A stretch of 64,000 nucleotides of DNA. Source: Aotearoamyces nothofagi. Its lineage: Eukaryota > Ascomycota > Leotiomycetes > Leotiales > Tympanidaceae. The DNA is taken from the NCBI GenBank assembly GCA_015345905.1, contig JADDTR010000010.1:310001-374000 (forward strand). The letters run 5' to 3'. Within the stretch, counting starts at the first letter, position 1. Every line of letters starts with the position of its first letter. This document shows, piece after piece, positions 34,472 to 46,930 of the stretch. A program made the position numbers and the translations under genes. The notes beneath the pieces were generated by a model. It saw only the letters and a program-made list of their open reading frames with translations. It was not told where the DNA came from and did no database searches.

Positions 34472-35178
34472 ATGGCTCCTCGAAGCTATAGCAAGACCTA
34501 CAAGGTCCCCAGACGCCCGTTTGAATCGGCACGTCTGTGAGTACACTCCGGCCACTGAACATGAGCTTGTCTCTGTTTATGTCGTTTGTCAATCGACTGA
34601 CAGTCTTCCAGTGATTCAGAACTTAAAACCGTCGGGGAGTACGGTCTGCGCAATAAGCGTGAAGTGTGGCGCGTGCTGCTCACCCTGTCCAAGATTCGTC
34701 GTGCTGCTCGGTATGTACAGTTGTCTCGGAAGATATAGGTTAGCTACTAATCAATTGTGACAGTCAATTGTTGACCCTCGACGAGAAGGATCCCAAGCGC
34801 CTATTCGAAGGCAATGCCCTCATTCGTCGTCTCGTCCGTGTTGGTGTCCTCGATGAGTCTCGCATGAAGCTTGATTACGTTCTAGCCTTGAAGGTCGAGG
34901 ATTTCTTGGAGCGCCGTCTACAGACCTGTGTCTACAAGCTTGGTCTCGCCAAGTCTATCCATCACGCCCGTGTTCTCATCCGCCAGAGACACATCCGTGT
35001 TGGCAAGCAGATTGTCAATGTTCCATCTTTCGTCGTCCGTCTTGATTCCCAGAAGCACATCGACTTCGCCCTGAGCTCGCCATTCGGTGGTGGACGCCCA
35101 GGACGTGTTCGGAGGAAGAAGGCCAAGGCAGCTGAGAAGAAGGATGATGGTGATGATGCTGAGGAAGATGAGGAATAG
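34472..35178 (+). CDS. RPS9: 40S ribosomal protein S9 (uS4)
   Basis: Exons 34472-34536, 34612-34710 and 34764-35178 give 192 aa. The joined sequence begins [20 protein letters not shown] and continues [20 protein letters not shown], as in all eukaryotic uS4. The S4 RNA-binding domain is at about 107-170 ([40 protein letters not shown]). The tail is basic then acidic ([22 protein letters not shown]). The protein is needed for small-subunit assembly and decoding fidelity. Introns are 75 and 53 nt. Confidence 0.97.
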
Positions 35179-35417
35179 ATACGCACTCATGGCCAGGATG
35201 GAAATTAGCTATGGCGTCTTGTCACTATCTGTGACTCTAGTCACTTCGTAACGACAGTAATCTCAGTTCTAGGCGTTGCGCAAAGTAAAATTGCTCCACT
35301 ACATTCTTGCCATTTTTTTGCTACGATGCCATGCTACACATGTGAAATTTCTCGCGATTGTTCCTCAAAACGCCTACATAATAACGCCCGCTAATGCAAC
35401 AGAACATAGAGAAGCCG

Positions 35418-36842
35418 TCATGCAAGCTCGTCCTTGCCTAAGAAGGCTGCCATAGGATCGTTTGCAGCTGTTCGCTTCCGCCTGTATTCATCCATGTCTT
35501 CTTCGGAGACCCCTCCTTTCATCTCTTCCATAGTGCGCTTCTTCGCTTGGGGTAATATTGCCGGCTCAGGCTCGACAAGTACATCCTCGATAGTCTTGTC
35601 AAGCATGCGCCATTCAATCTCCTTAGCAGGTTCCTTATCTTCTAGGACTCCACCAGTACGCAGGCGATCTGCTTCCTCGAAGGCCTTCTTGCCCTCATCT
35701 CCAGTACAGTAGCTGTTTTTGACCATTGAATGGCAACACGCGTAGCCCCATTTGAAATTTGACCACCAGCTGCCCCAAATAGCTGTATGATTGTTGATGA
35801 GCACGCCTTCTTTATACTTTGATTTTACAGCAGCCTTCGGTGCACCCTTTATCGCGCCAGACTCGTCATACTCAACATATCTTTCAGACTCAGTGACAGC
35901 TGCATCATGAAGGAGAGCGGCCATTGAATGCTGCTCTCCGCCATACTTTTCTGCCAGCATCTTGTTATGTGCCAACCGCTTCTGCTCCGCATCTTCCCTC
36001 TCCTTCTTCCGGTAGTACTCTCCCGACGTGGGGTTTGCTTGGAGATGTTGCTTGGTGTCGCCGGCTTTCTCTTGCGATTCCCAGGCATATTTTTGTGCTC
36101 TCTCAAACTCGGCGGCATCTCCTGACGCTCGCATAAAACCCTCTTCGGCCACAAGGGCCGCAGCTGTATCTGCGGTAGCTCCACTGTCCACCATAGATCT
36201 AGTTTTCGGGTCATACTTTGCAGAGTCGAGATCGAGGTTCAACAAGTATTTTGCCGTGTCTTCTCGTATTCGCAGTTGTTTTGTAGAGGTGCTCTGCTGT
36301 CTACCCATATCTGACTCTTCTGCATACTTTGCACCATCATCAGCAGCATCGTCGCCATCTTCTGCAGTTTCTTCCGCCGCGGCTTTCTTCTTCAGTTCCT
36401 CTAGTTGCGCGTATTCGTCAATGACGGCCTTATACTCTTTTGGGTCATAACCATTCCAGCGATCCCTCTTCGCATCCCACCCAAGATTGACATCTTGCAC
36501 AACTTCGTCTGCCTGAATATCCTGTCCAGTCCACTTCGCGCCTTTGGCTCTTGGTCGGCTCAGGCATTCCTTTGTCTTATGGGTCATCGCCCCGCAATTC
36601 TCACAGGCACCTTTTCGGAACTTTGTTGCTGCAGGGCCAAGTTTCTTGCCTCTGTCGTACCATTTAGACTGATCGGATTGGGCTCTCTGGAGCCGTTGAT
36701 GCTCGAGGTAATCGTTCTGGTCGTCATCGTCTCCGATGTAGAAAGGCTTTTTGGAGATGAAGGATGGGATATACTCATTGGCTTCTTTTGTGGCTACAGA
36801 GGGCGCATTTGGCTTACGGGGCTGCGTACCTGCTGGAGGCAT
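35418..36842 (-). CDS. SLU7: Pre-mRNA splicing factor SLU7
   Basis: A single exon of 474 aa starting [14 protein letters not shown]. Diagnostic features are [20 protein letters not shown] near the N-terminus, the CCHC zinc knuckle [14 protein letters not shown] at about residue 89-102, [20 protein letters not shown], and the C-terminal [20 protein letters not shown] segment. SLU7 acts with Prp18 in 3' splice-site choice at the second catalytic step. Length is ordinary for filamentous fungi. It shares a 265-bp divergent upstream region with REV3. Confidence 0.95.
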   Translation of the reverse strand: MPPAGTQPRKPNAPSVATKEANEYIPSFISKKPFYIGDDDDQNDYLEHQRLQRAQSDQSKWYDRGKKLGPAATKFRKGACENCGAMTHKTKECLSRPRAKGAKWTGQDIQADEVVQDVNLGWDAKRDRWNGYDPKEYKAVIDEYAQLEELKKKAAAEETAEDGDDAADDGAKYAEESDMGRQQSTSTKQLRIREDTAKYLLNLDLDSAKYDPKTRSMVDSGATADTAAALVAEEGFMRASGDAAEFERAQKYAWESQEKAGDTKQHLQANPTSGEYYRKKEREDAEQKRLAHNKMLAEKYGGEQHSMAALLHDAAVTESERYVEYDESGAIKGAPKAAVKSKYKEGVLINNHTAIWGSWWSNFKWGYACCHSMVKNSYCTGDEGKKAFEEADRLRTGGVLEDKEPAKEIEWRMLDKTIEDVLVEPEPAILPQAKKRTMEEMKGGVSEEDMDEYRRKRTAANDPMAAFLGKDELA

Positions 36843-37107
36843 CTTGTACTAGGTTCCTCGCTTGAACTTAGATGTGGTAGGTGATGGACTTCAGTTTATC
36901 TGCGGGCGAAGAAAGATGGCAGGGATGTGATTTCTAATCAGCACGTGACACCGTGACTTCACTTGTACATCATCAGCGATAACAAGCTAGATCGCGTCGA
37001 GGCAACAAACGGACAAGGAATGTTACAGGGCCATTATATTTTAGATACTATCAACATGTCACTGTCTGTTCATTTTATTCTGCGACAACCGGGTTGAGGT
37101 CTTGATC

Positions 37108-40100
37108 ATGGATCTCTTCCGTGTGCGCTTGAACTGTATCGACCACTACCAATCCTCTCCAACGCAGTTCGACCCACAACTTCGCAGTAATATTGCTCCA
37201 TCTCAAAAGCAGAACGAGCCCAAAGTCCCTGTAATCAGGGTTTTTGGATCCACAGAAACTGGTCAAAAAGTTTGCGCACATATTCATGGCGCTTTCCCTT
37301 ACTTATATATCGAATACACTGGCAGTCTCAGCCCAGATGGAGGTGGGCGTTGAAACCGTCACTATATATATATCTAAGCTGACATAAATATAGTTGGAGC
37401 CTATATTCACCGCCTTCACCTGTCTATCGACCATGCTCTAGCTGTTAGTTATCGCAGAAATGTATATGATTCAAAGAGCAAGTTTGTGGCACGGATTACT
37501 CTGGTCAAAGGCACGCCATTTTACGGCTACCACGTCGGTTATAAATATTTTATCAAAATATATATGCTAGACCCAATAGTTATGACTCGCCTTTCAGATA
37601 TCCTGCGTCAAGGTGTTGTGATGAGAGAAATATTTCAGCCCTTTGAGGCACATCTTCAATATCTGCTTCAATGGATGGCGGATTACAATCTTTACGGCTG
37701 TGGCTACATAGATTGCCGCAAGGCGTACTTTAGACAGCCAGTCCCACAGTACCAGGAAATGGAACATTTATCACACCTCTGGCACGATCGTTCCATATCG
37801 GCTGAGTATCTGATCCGAGACGGTGTATTGCCACGGGTCAGCCACTGTTCAATCGAGGTCGATATATGTGTACAGGACATATTGAACAGGATGGATATAA
37901 TATCACGACCACTACATCATGATTTTATCGAACGGTTGAATCCTTTGGCACCGGATGAGAAGCTCGTGCATAGTATGGCTGGACTCTGGCGCGACGAGAC
38001 GCGCCGGCGCAAATTAAAAATGGTCAATCCTGAGCCCGGTAGCAGTCCGTTTCCACCCGAGGTTATGATTTCCATGTCTGCGGATCCTAGAAATTCTCAA
38101 AAAGGGGGCTGGATCCACGAAGAAGAGTACATGGAGACCGTTCTTTCCCTCATATCAGAGGAGAGGAGCAAAAGTGATGGGGCCGCACTTACTTTCGATG
38201 GCTTTGTAAAGCGTGTACCTTTCGAATCATCAGTGAAGACTGCGCTAGAGTCCGTTGAAGACTTATACCCAGAGAACCTTGCCCCAGTGCTAGGCTTGAA
38301 GTATGAGAAGACCCATGCGATCTCAGACAGAGATAGCAAGCGGGAGGAAATAGAGGTAGACGAACGATTTATCTTCAACTTCAGCGATAACTATAATGAC
38401 ATTGCCTACGATTCAGATGAAGAGATCATGCGCGAGATAAATCTCTCGCAGCGGAAACAAGGAGACCGTGCGGAAGAGGAATACCTTGGATTGGATATCA
38501 AGAAACCCGAGGGCGAAATGGATAAAAGTACACGGCAGGTCGAGGATCAATACGGCACACAACTTATCGACCTAACTGATAAGCAGGTGATGGAGAGTCG
38601 GGAGAGTTCTTCCCAGAACTTGTCCACGACCAGGAACGACTCGACCCATGAACCGTTAGCTCGGCCTTCTAATATTACGGATCCGGATAAGAAGTCATAT
38701 ATCTATCTCTCAACAGTATCGGCAGATGCAAAGGTATCATTGCCATGTTCGGCCTCCGGATCTGGCATCAAACGACCCAGGTCACACATATTCAGGCAAA
38801 ATGAGTATAACAAGCGGCAAAGAATTGGCGGCAGTACTGCTAGCGGTGAAGCGGCCTCGTCATTAGATTTGATAAGGGATAGTAATATAAATCAACGGCA
38901 GGATGTTTCGGGAAGCAGAGATGAACTGGGTTCGCAAAGCCAACCTGGGAGTAGAGCCACACGACAAAGAAGGCTATCGAATGATTCCGCACGCCCAACT
39001 GTCAATGGCATCGCCCATGTTGCAAAGGGGACCAAAACGTCTTCTCAAGAAGCGCTTAGAATGGTTTATTGTTCTGGGTCACAGACTCTTGGTTTTCCGG
39101 TCGTCAAAAACCCTCAAGCGCCCAGCACGGTACTAAGACTCAGCCAAGCAAACTCTTCTCAGAAATCATTGGATCCTTTCCCTGAGAAGCATGTCTCCTT
39201 TGATCCTAGAATACCGTTGCCCGAAAGTGCTCAGAATCCAGATACAGTGCTAAGTCCTAGTATAGCTTCTAATGCTGATGCCACATCGAGAACTATTGCT
39301 CAAGTTCTTCAGAGTATGACAAAAGAGTTTCAAACTAGCGCAGACGTAAGACTACTTGCATTTAGCGAAGCCACGCCGGGGGCAATAGAGGTGGTATCTT
39401 CCATGCAAGATTTTGGGCTCTTACCAACTATTTACCAAGACGCGTATTACAACGACGAATCAGATGTCCCAGAACGTGCGAGAGAATGGGCAGGACGTGA
39501 GTTTAAAATTGAGAGCTTGACGGTTCCATTTCTTCCCAATTTCGATGCGACGGGAACCTCTCCTGCGACATTTGGGGAGAAACCGGGTGTCGTGTTAGAT
39601 AAGGCTAAAGAGGAAGCAAACTTCAGCCAACGCCGGGGTGCTTGTAGTCTGCGCTCTTGGGAGATCGGAGAATCTCCGCCCACTGCAGATGAAGTCACAA
39701 GGTGGCTACAATATCAACATGCTAAGGATCAAGCTCTTGAAGAGGAGACCGCTATCCCATCCCGACCTATGAATGTTCCAAGGACCAAGGAGAAGCTATC
39801 ACAGATCGAAGGACCAACTCAAAATAATAAGAATGGCTTCAAATATACTCAAAATCAAAAGTCAACAAGCGTTCAACACGAAGTACAGTACATGAGCACA
39901 ATGAGTCTCGAGGTTCATATCAACACTAGAGGAAAGTTTGTCCCAAATCCTGAGGAGGACGAGGTCCAATGTGTATTCTGGTGTTTGCAGTCAGACGAAA
40001 AAGGCCTAGAGAGCAACGGATTTGGGGAAGGAATTCGTGTAGGAATTGTGGTTCTTTCAGAAGACGGCAATATTACGCAGAACATTTCAAAACAAGACCT

Positions 40101-42441
40101 GGCCGAAGTTCAGGAGGAGATAACTGAACTCGACCTCTTGATACGTATTGTGGAGATTGTAAGGGCCCATGACCCAGATATCTTGACGGGGTATGAAGTT
40201 CACGGGGGCTCCTGGGGGTATCTCATCGAACGGGCACGCCTTAAGTATGACTACGATCTCTGCGATGAGTTTTCTCGTATGAAGTCTCAATCGCACGGCC
40301 GCTTTGGCAAAGACAATGATAAATGGGGCTTTAATAACACATCCACAGTCCGGGTAACGGGCCGTCATATGATTAACATCTGGAGGGCAATGCGTAGTGA
40401 GCTCAACCTACTTCAGTATACAATGGAGAATGTTGTCTTCCATCTCCTACATCGCCGAATACCACACTATTCATGGCGGGATTTGACGTCATGGTATTCC
40501 AGTCGCAAACCTAAGGATCTTGCCAAGGTGCTTGATTACTACATCTCCCGAGTACAGCTGGACCTGGAGATCCTAGAGCAAAACGATCTCATTTCCCGAA
40601 CTAGTGAGCAAGCTCGTCTACTGGGAGTTGACTTTTTTTCTGTCTTCTCTAGGGGCTCGCAGTTTAAAGTCGAATCACTCATGTTTCGCATTGCGAAACC
40701 GGAGAACTTCCTTCTTGTGTCCCCGAGTAGAAAGCAAGTTGGAGGGCAGAATGCATTAGAGTGTTTGCCTCTAGTAATGGAACCTCAGAGTGCCTTTTAC
40801 AACAGTCCTTTACTGGTCCTTGACTTTCAGAGCTTGTATCCTAGTGTTATGATTGCATACAATTATTGTTACTCAACTTTCCTTGGCCGGATCGTAAACT
40901 GGAGAGGGACTAATAAGATGGGCTTTACGGAGTACAAGCGTCAACAACAGCTTCTGGAGCTTCTCAAGGACCACATCAATATTTCACCCAATGGAATTAT
41001 GTACGTCAAACCCGAGATACGGAAGTCACTTCTCGCCAAAATGTTGGGAGAGATTCTCGAGACTCGCGTGATGGTTAAGAGCGGTATGAAGATTGACAAG
41101 GATGATAAGACACTTCAAAGACTTCTTAATAACAGACAGCTAGCTCTGAAATTGATCGCTAACGTTACATATGGCTACACTTCCGCATCATTCTCTGGAC
41201 GGATGCCCTGCTCGGAAATCGCGGATAGTATCGTGCAGACAGGCCGCGAGACCCTCGAGAAGGCCATTGCTATTATCCATTCAGTGAAGCGCTGGGGGGC
41301 GGAGGTTGTTTATGGGGATACTGATAGTCTCTTTGTCTATCTAAAGGGAAGGACGAAAGACCAGGCCTTTGATATTGGAAATGAGATTGCCAAAACGATC
41401 ACCAACATGAATCCCCGACCAGTTAAACTCAAATTTGAGAAAGTGTACTTCCCATGTGTGCTGCTAGCCAAAAAGCGATACGTTGGCTTTAAGTATGAGA
41501 GCAAAGATCAAAATGAACCTGATTTTGATGCCAAAGGAATTGAAACGGTACGTCGGGATGGCACACCAGCAGAGCAAAAAATCGAGGAGAAGGCGTTGAA
41601 GATTCTCTTCCGCTCAGCGGATCTTAGCCAAGTCAAGACGTACTTCCAGAAACAGTGTGAAAAGATCATGAAAGGCTCCGTCTCGATTCAAGATTTCTGT
41701 TTTGCAAGGGAAGTAAAGCTGGGAACGTATAGCGAAAACGGTTTACCACCGCCAGGTGCGCTCATCAGTACTCGTCGTATGTTAGAAGATCATAGGGCAG
41801 AACCACAATACGGAGAACGAGTTCCTTATGTCGTTATCACGGGTGCGCCAGGTGCTCGACTAATTGACCGCTGTGTAGCTCCTGAGACACTTCTCAACAG
41901 CGACCACAACGAATTAGATGCAGAGTACTACATCTCCAAGAATCTCATCCCACCACTAGAGCGAATCTTCAATCTGGTTGGAGCGAATGTTCGAAGTTGG
42001 TACGACGAGATGCCGAAGATCCAACGAATTCGTAGAGTCGATGCCAATTTACAGCTCCTAGGCCAGTCGAAGGATGTTCCAATGACCAGAAAGACACTTG
42101 AATCGTACATGAAGTCCTCATCATGCCTAGTATGTCGGGAGAAGCTCGAGTCTGGGGATTCTATCTGCTCAAATTGTGTCTTCAACCGACCAGCTTCTTT
42201 GTTGACGCTACATACAAAACTGAATGCCGAGGAAAAAAAGTCCAAAGATCTCGAGAGAATTTGCCAGAGCTGCTCAGGCTTTTCATGGAGCGATGATGTT
42301 AAATGTGATAGCAAAGACTGCCCAGTGTTTTACTCGAGGACTAGACAAAGGGCTAGATTAGGTATAGAGAGGGCTATCATTGAGCCCGTGATGAGAGTAT
42401 TGCAGGGGAACGACGTCGACTTGGGAGATTTGGAGTGGTGA
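37108..42441 (+). CDS. REV3: DNA polymerase zeta catalytic subunit REV3
   Basis: Exons 37108-37342 and 37394-42441 give 1760 aa; the 51-nt intron splits DGG and VGAYIHRLHL. The first 180 residues are the family's N-terminal domain (MDLFRVRLNCIDHYQSSP, YVDC-type IDCRKAYFRQPVP). A long disordered stretch follows. The exonuclease-like domain retains DPDILTGYEVHGGSWGY. Family-B polymerase motifs are complete: motif A DFQSLYPS (Asp about 1222), motif B KLIANVTYGYTSASFSGR, motif C YGDTDS (Asp 1387 and 1389) and KKRYVG. Two C-terminal cysteine modules are present: CysA CLVC...CSNC (from about 1656) and CysB CQSC...CDSKDC (from about 1702), the latter expected to bind 4Fe-4S. REV3 extends past DNA lesions with REV7 in translesion synthesis. 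No truncation is seen. Confidence 0.96.
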
Positions 42442-43146
42442 GCCCGGCCTCGATTGACGTTCACGGCCTCGTTTATATGGATTCTGATAGGCAGAGCGAG
42501 TACATTCTTTAGCCCTCTGTCTAGCATCTTAAGTCCATGCTGCAGAGGAAATTGTAGATATGTAGGTCTAGTGTTGTAGCTTATACTTAGAATGTATCGG
42601 ATAAGATAAATATATACCCACCCGTAACGGTAACATTTCTAGATCTGGCATTGTGACAAATATCAACACCGCAACATGTACTGCACATTCACGTCTCAAA
42701 CCGAGACAATGCAGTTTATACACATCAAATCGCAGAAGATTCTGTGGCCACTATAGCCTAAAATAACAAAAGTCAGACTCCTGCCTACTGCCAAATACAA
42801 ATTACACTAATTGATGGTATTTTCTGTGAATTGAATGAAAATAATCGCATGTCGTAATTGATAGTACTGAACCACCTGTACAGTGTCTTTTCGCGCACTG
42901 TTGGACAAAAGGCTGTGGCCGGTGATCCCGCTGTGGCGGCTGTGGCAAAGGCTGTGTGATCCATTGTTCTCTTAAGCCAATCACGGCAAACGGACTTAAA
43001 GCGAGGCGCGAGCCGAGTTGGCCTTGTTGATGCAGTATCAGCGAAGTGTATAGTGTACCTGTCCTTATCTCTGCACTTCAGACAGGATCACATCGGCGCT
43101 CACATGGAAGCTTCAACAAGCCCACCAAGCTGATCTCAGGCTCGCA
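42442..43146. other. Intergenic between REV3 and the SMP-domain gene
   Basis: 705 bp of unique sequence. A purine/pyrimidine mix with GGCTGTGGC repeats near 42910-42955 is the only regularity. It holds the REV3 3' end and the promoter of the next gene. Confidence 0.5.
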
Positions 43147-46145
43147 ATGGGGGCGTTGTCAAGCTTCCTCTTTATCTACCTTCTTGGAGGGCTTACTTTC
43201 ATCCCGCTGCTTATTGTACTTGTTCTCCTTCATGCATACCTCACATCTCCAGTACTTAGTGATGCAGCATCATTGCCAAATGAACCGACGCTTCTCCAAA
43301 GTGGCGACAGTCCAGATGCTATCAAATCGGCAACAGAGGGGCTCGAGGACAAATTCAAATCTCGTGGAAATCAAGATTACGATGTAGCCGCTGGGTACTT
43401 TGCTGTTTGTCGAGAGTATGTTCCAGGAGGCGTCAATGGGAAACCACCAGAGCGTACAACGCCTGTAGGTTCCACAGTCGTAACCTCGCCCAGTCCTAGT
43501 GTGTATCAGAGCATGTATAGGAGCATTTTCGATCGGAAGCAAAGTCCTAGTCCATTGGATAACAAGGGTGCGGGGAAGCCGCAGAAGAAGGGCGGGAATA
43601 TTTTTTTTGTAGTCCTGAGGTAAAGTATACTTTGTTAACTAACCATCGGAAGTTTAATTGGAGAATATTATACTGAGTTTTGTCAATAGGCATGCGCATC
43701 TTATGCTTTTTGATGATGACGAACAGGTAGCTTTTCTTCTCCCCAATATCAAGACCCCAACCCCGCCAGTAACGCTGACGGTTCTGATATTAGCTAGAAG
43801 TACGATATGTTATATCCTTGGCGCACCACAACGTTACCATATATGGTGGAGGGGAAGAAATACCAGATGGTGAATTATTCATAAAGAGAAATGCGCTCTG
43901 CTTGTCTAGAAGAGGGGACGCTGGCGAAATCCTCGCAGATGGCACAACGTCGAAGCCCTTTTTTCTATTCACTGATAACTGTTCTGAGAAGGAGGATTTC
44001 TACTTTGCTCTTCTCAAAAATCAGGAGCGACGCCCGGAAGTTCACAGCACTCCTCCCGTACCCCTCCAATTCGACGTCAAACATATCATAGACCTGGTTC
44101 AACGGCTACACTCTTCGGAGGAACATATGCAGACCAGGTGGATTAATGCTATGCTAGGTAGGATGTTCCTCGGTATATACAAGACTACCGAAGTAGAGAA
44201 TTTCATCAGAGCAAAGATCACCAAGAAGATTTCAAGAGTCAAAAAACCATCCTTCCTATCAGGCATTGTGTTACGAGACGTATATATGGGCGAGGGGGCA
44301 CCGTATATCACAAATCCTCGATTAAAGGACCTAACCGTCGACGGTGATTGTACCATCGAGGCAGATATGCGGTACACTGGAAATTTTCGTCTCGAAATCG
44401 CTGCAACGGCCAAAATTGATTTGGGCACTAGATTTAAGGTCAGACCTGTAAATCTGGTTCTAGCATGTACCGTCAAAAGAATTGAAGGCCACATGCTTGT
44501 AAGGATTAAACCGCCACCTAGCAATCGGTTTTGGGTTACCTTTGCCACTCCACCGAAGATAGACTTATCTATTGAGCCTATCGTGAGTTCCCGGCAGATC
44601 AAATATACCTTAATTCTTCGACAGATAGAGAACCGGATTAAGGAAGTCATCTCAGAATCCATTGTTATGCCATTTTGGGATGATGTTGCATTCTTTTCCA
44701 CAGAGGGGAAAATATGGCGGGGAGGTGTCTGGGTTGACGATACCACTTCGCGCACACCGCCAGACGTGGAGACTACTGCAGCCGAATACGGCGAGGTGGA
44801 CGAGGTGGAACAACTGGAAGCATATCCGTCAACCATCGTAATGCCAACGATGGAAAAGAGCCGTAACGTGCCGGCATTCGATGCATCTCCACAAGCTGGA
44901 GTGTTTGCCCGCAAAGCTGCGAAGTCTGTCTTGAACTTGGGAACTTCTGGATCCACTGGATCATCGTCCAGTATCGACACCAAGTCACCTGTACTGGAGA
45001 AGCCTAAAGCAATTCGGCATGGTTCCTTTACTTCCAGCGCTTCCCCGATTGTCGGCACAGACGTGACGAATATTGATGCGTTCAAAGCGGAAATTCCGCC
45101 TGAAATAAGTCACGCAGCTTCTGCTATGGCAGCAATTTCAGCAAAATCGCCAGTTCATACTCCAGCTGGATCCCCAACGAAGCCATTAGAGTTTGCCGTG
45201 AAAAATTGGAACCATACCTCAACTTCATCACGTGATTCCAAGCATTCTGAAAAGAGCATTGATCAGGAACTAACAGCACAGCCGTCTCAGCGGATTATTA
45301 CTGATGTCGAACCGAATTCCATCTTTGGGCGGTACCCGCCGAGCCCTAGCAGCATAAGCGGGGCCTCTCCCTTCTCCGACTCCCTTAAAGGCTTTGGTAG
45401 CGACTCTAGGCGTCCAAGCTCAACGACGTCGTCTACGAAATCTTTAAACACCCTTGGCAGCAATGTGAATCCACAGAAGCGGATTTCTCTGACTTCGGTT
45501 GCAAACGTTGCTGCCAGTGCACGGCGTTGGGGTTTGAATGCACTGCAACGAAACAGTGATTTAGTAAAAGATGGCTTGTCGGACGGTCCATACGCGGCCC
45601 CTACCGCTACTGAGCCAATGGGTCGCGGGAGACCACTACCACCTCCAGGTATGCCTCTGCCTCCTCCAGAAAGGAATACCAAGACAGCACCTATCCCTGT
45701 ACCAAAGCGGAAGCCCATACCCCCACCGAAACTACCCCAACGGCCACACTTAGGTAACTCTCAAGAAAACTTCACAACTACTGCTAGACGACGATCACCA
45801 CCGAAACTTCCCAAGAGAAGACCTGACATGAACCCAACCACTGATGATGAAAATGTATTTATCGTCGCAGCACCACCAGACTCCGAGCCCACGACACCAG
45901 TGAGTGAATTGAAAGAGCCAAATTATTTACCACCTTATGTCGACGATGTGGAGGATGAGGACGATCTCTCAGTTGAAGTCTCATCCGATTGGCAAAATCC
46001 TCCTCTTCCAAGGAGAAGGCAATACTCGTCCAGTAGTCCCGAGGAAGATAATAAAAGCCTGCCGACATGGATAGCTGCCCAAGAGGAAGAGGCTCGGGCA
46101 AAGAGCATATTCGTTGACGAGGATGCAGGAAATATGCATCAATAA
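43147..46145 (+). CDS. NVJ2/TEX2-type SMP-domain lipid-transfer protein of ER contact sites
   Basis: Exons 43147-43619, 43690-43726 and 43794-46145 give 953 aa; the two introns are 70 and 67 nt and the middle exon only 37 nt. The N-terminus is a membrane anchor (LGGLTFIPLLIVLVLLHAYL). After a linker comes a PH-like region (HAHLMLFDDDEQ | LEVRYVISLAHHNVTIYGGG, ELFIKRNALCLSRR) and the SMP lipid-binding domain at about 265-480 (RWINAMLGRMFLGIYKTTEV, FLSGIVLRDVYMGEGAPYIT, DGDCTIEADMRYTGNFRLEI). The C-terminal half is Ser/Pro-rich with polyproline (PLPPPGMPLPPPE). In yeast Nvj2 sits at ER-vacuole and ER-Golgi contacts and moves ceramide. Paralogue assignment rests on the anchor-PH-SMP order. Confidence 0.9.
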
Positions 46146-46930
46146 AACCCAATAAATGGTCTTATGCATCGCGAAGTGAAAGCGCGATGAGCACTGTTCT
46201 AGCATATAGCCCTCTTAAATTGATCAACTTGAGAAGATTCTCAGTTCATGTAGGCGTTGGTGGTATCCTTTGCATTGGCGGCGAAATCATGGGACTATAA
46301 GGATAGAGTATCATAGGCAAAATGACAACACAATATTTCTGTTACCTCCTTTTGCAATAATGAATGCAAGATTTACATTTTGCGAGTTACAGCTCTGATC
46401 AATAGCGTTATCTCTGTAGATGGAATTGCCCTCCGGAATGATGGGCCGAGGCAACCTTTTAGAAATATTATGATAGGCACGTAAAGCCTCCCAGTATATT
46501 AACATTTACACAAGCATTTCTTAAGACTACAGTGAGTTATCGTAAGACTACCTACATGAGTCATTTAAATCACATCTGTCCTATGACCACCTGCCTTCCA
46601 AACTGGACCTTAATCCGTTATAAAATGCTAGCATGCCAATCGCAACTTCTACCTTACATTTCTTTATATCCTCTTAATTGAATAAACACGTATACGTTTG
46701 GAAAGAAAGTCTTAGCCTAACGCGTTTCCTCCGACTCCGAAGCTTCATCATCGCTTCGCCTCCTCGGTAAGTCCCGCTATTGCGGGCGCATCATTTCAAT
46801 GCCACCACTCTATTATCACTACGACAAGTACATGCCTTCACTTCTCTACCTGAATTTTCTGTCTTTAGATTTGCTTTTTTGAACACCCCTCATAGCTTTG
46901 GGGAGTGGGTTTTGGGCATAGCGTGCTAGA
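46146..46930. other. Intergenic upstream of SLA2
   Basis: 785 bp. Mostly unique AT-rich sequence with no gene, RNA or repeat recognised; it contains the SLA2 promoter. Confidence 0.5.
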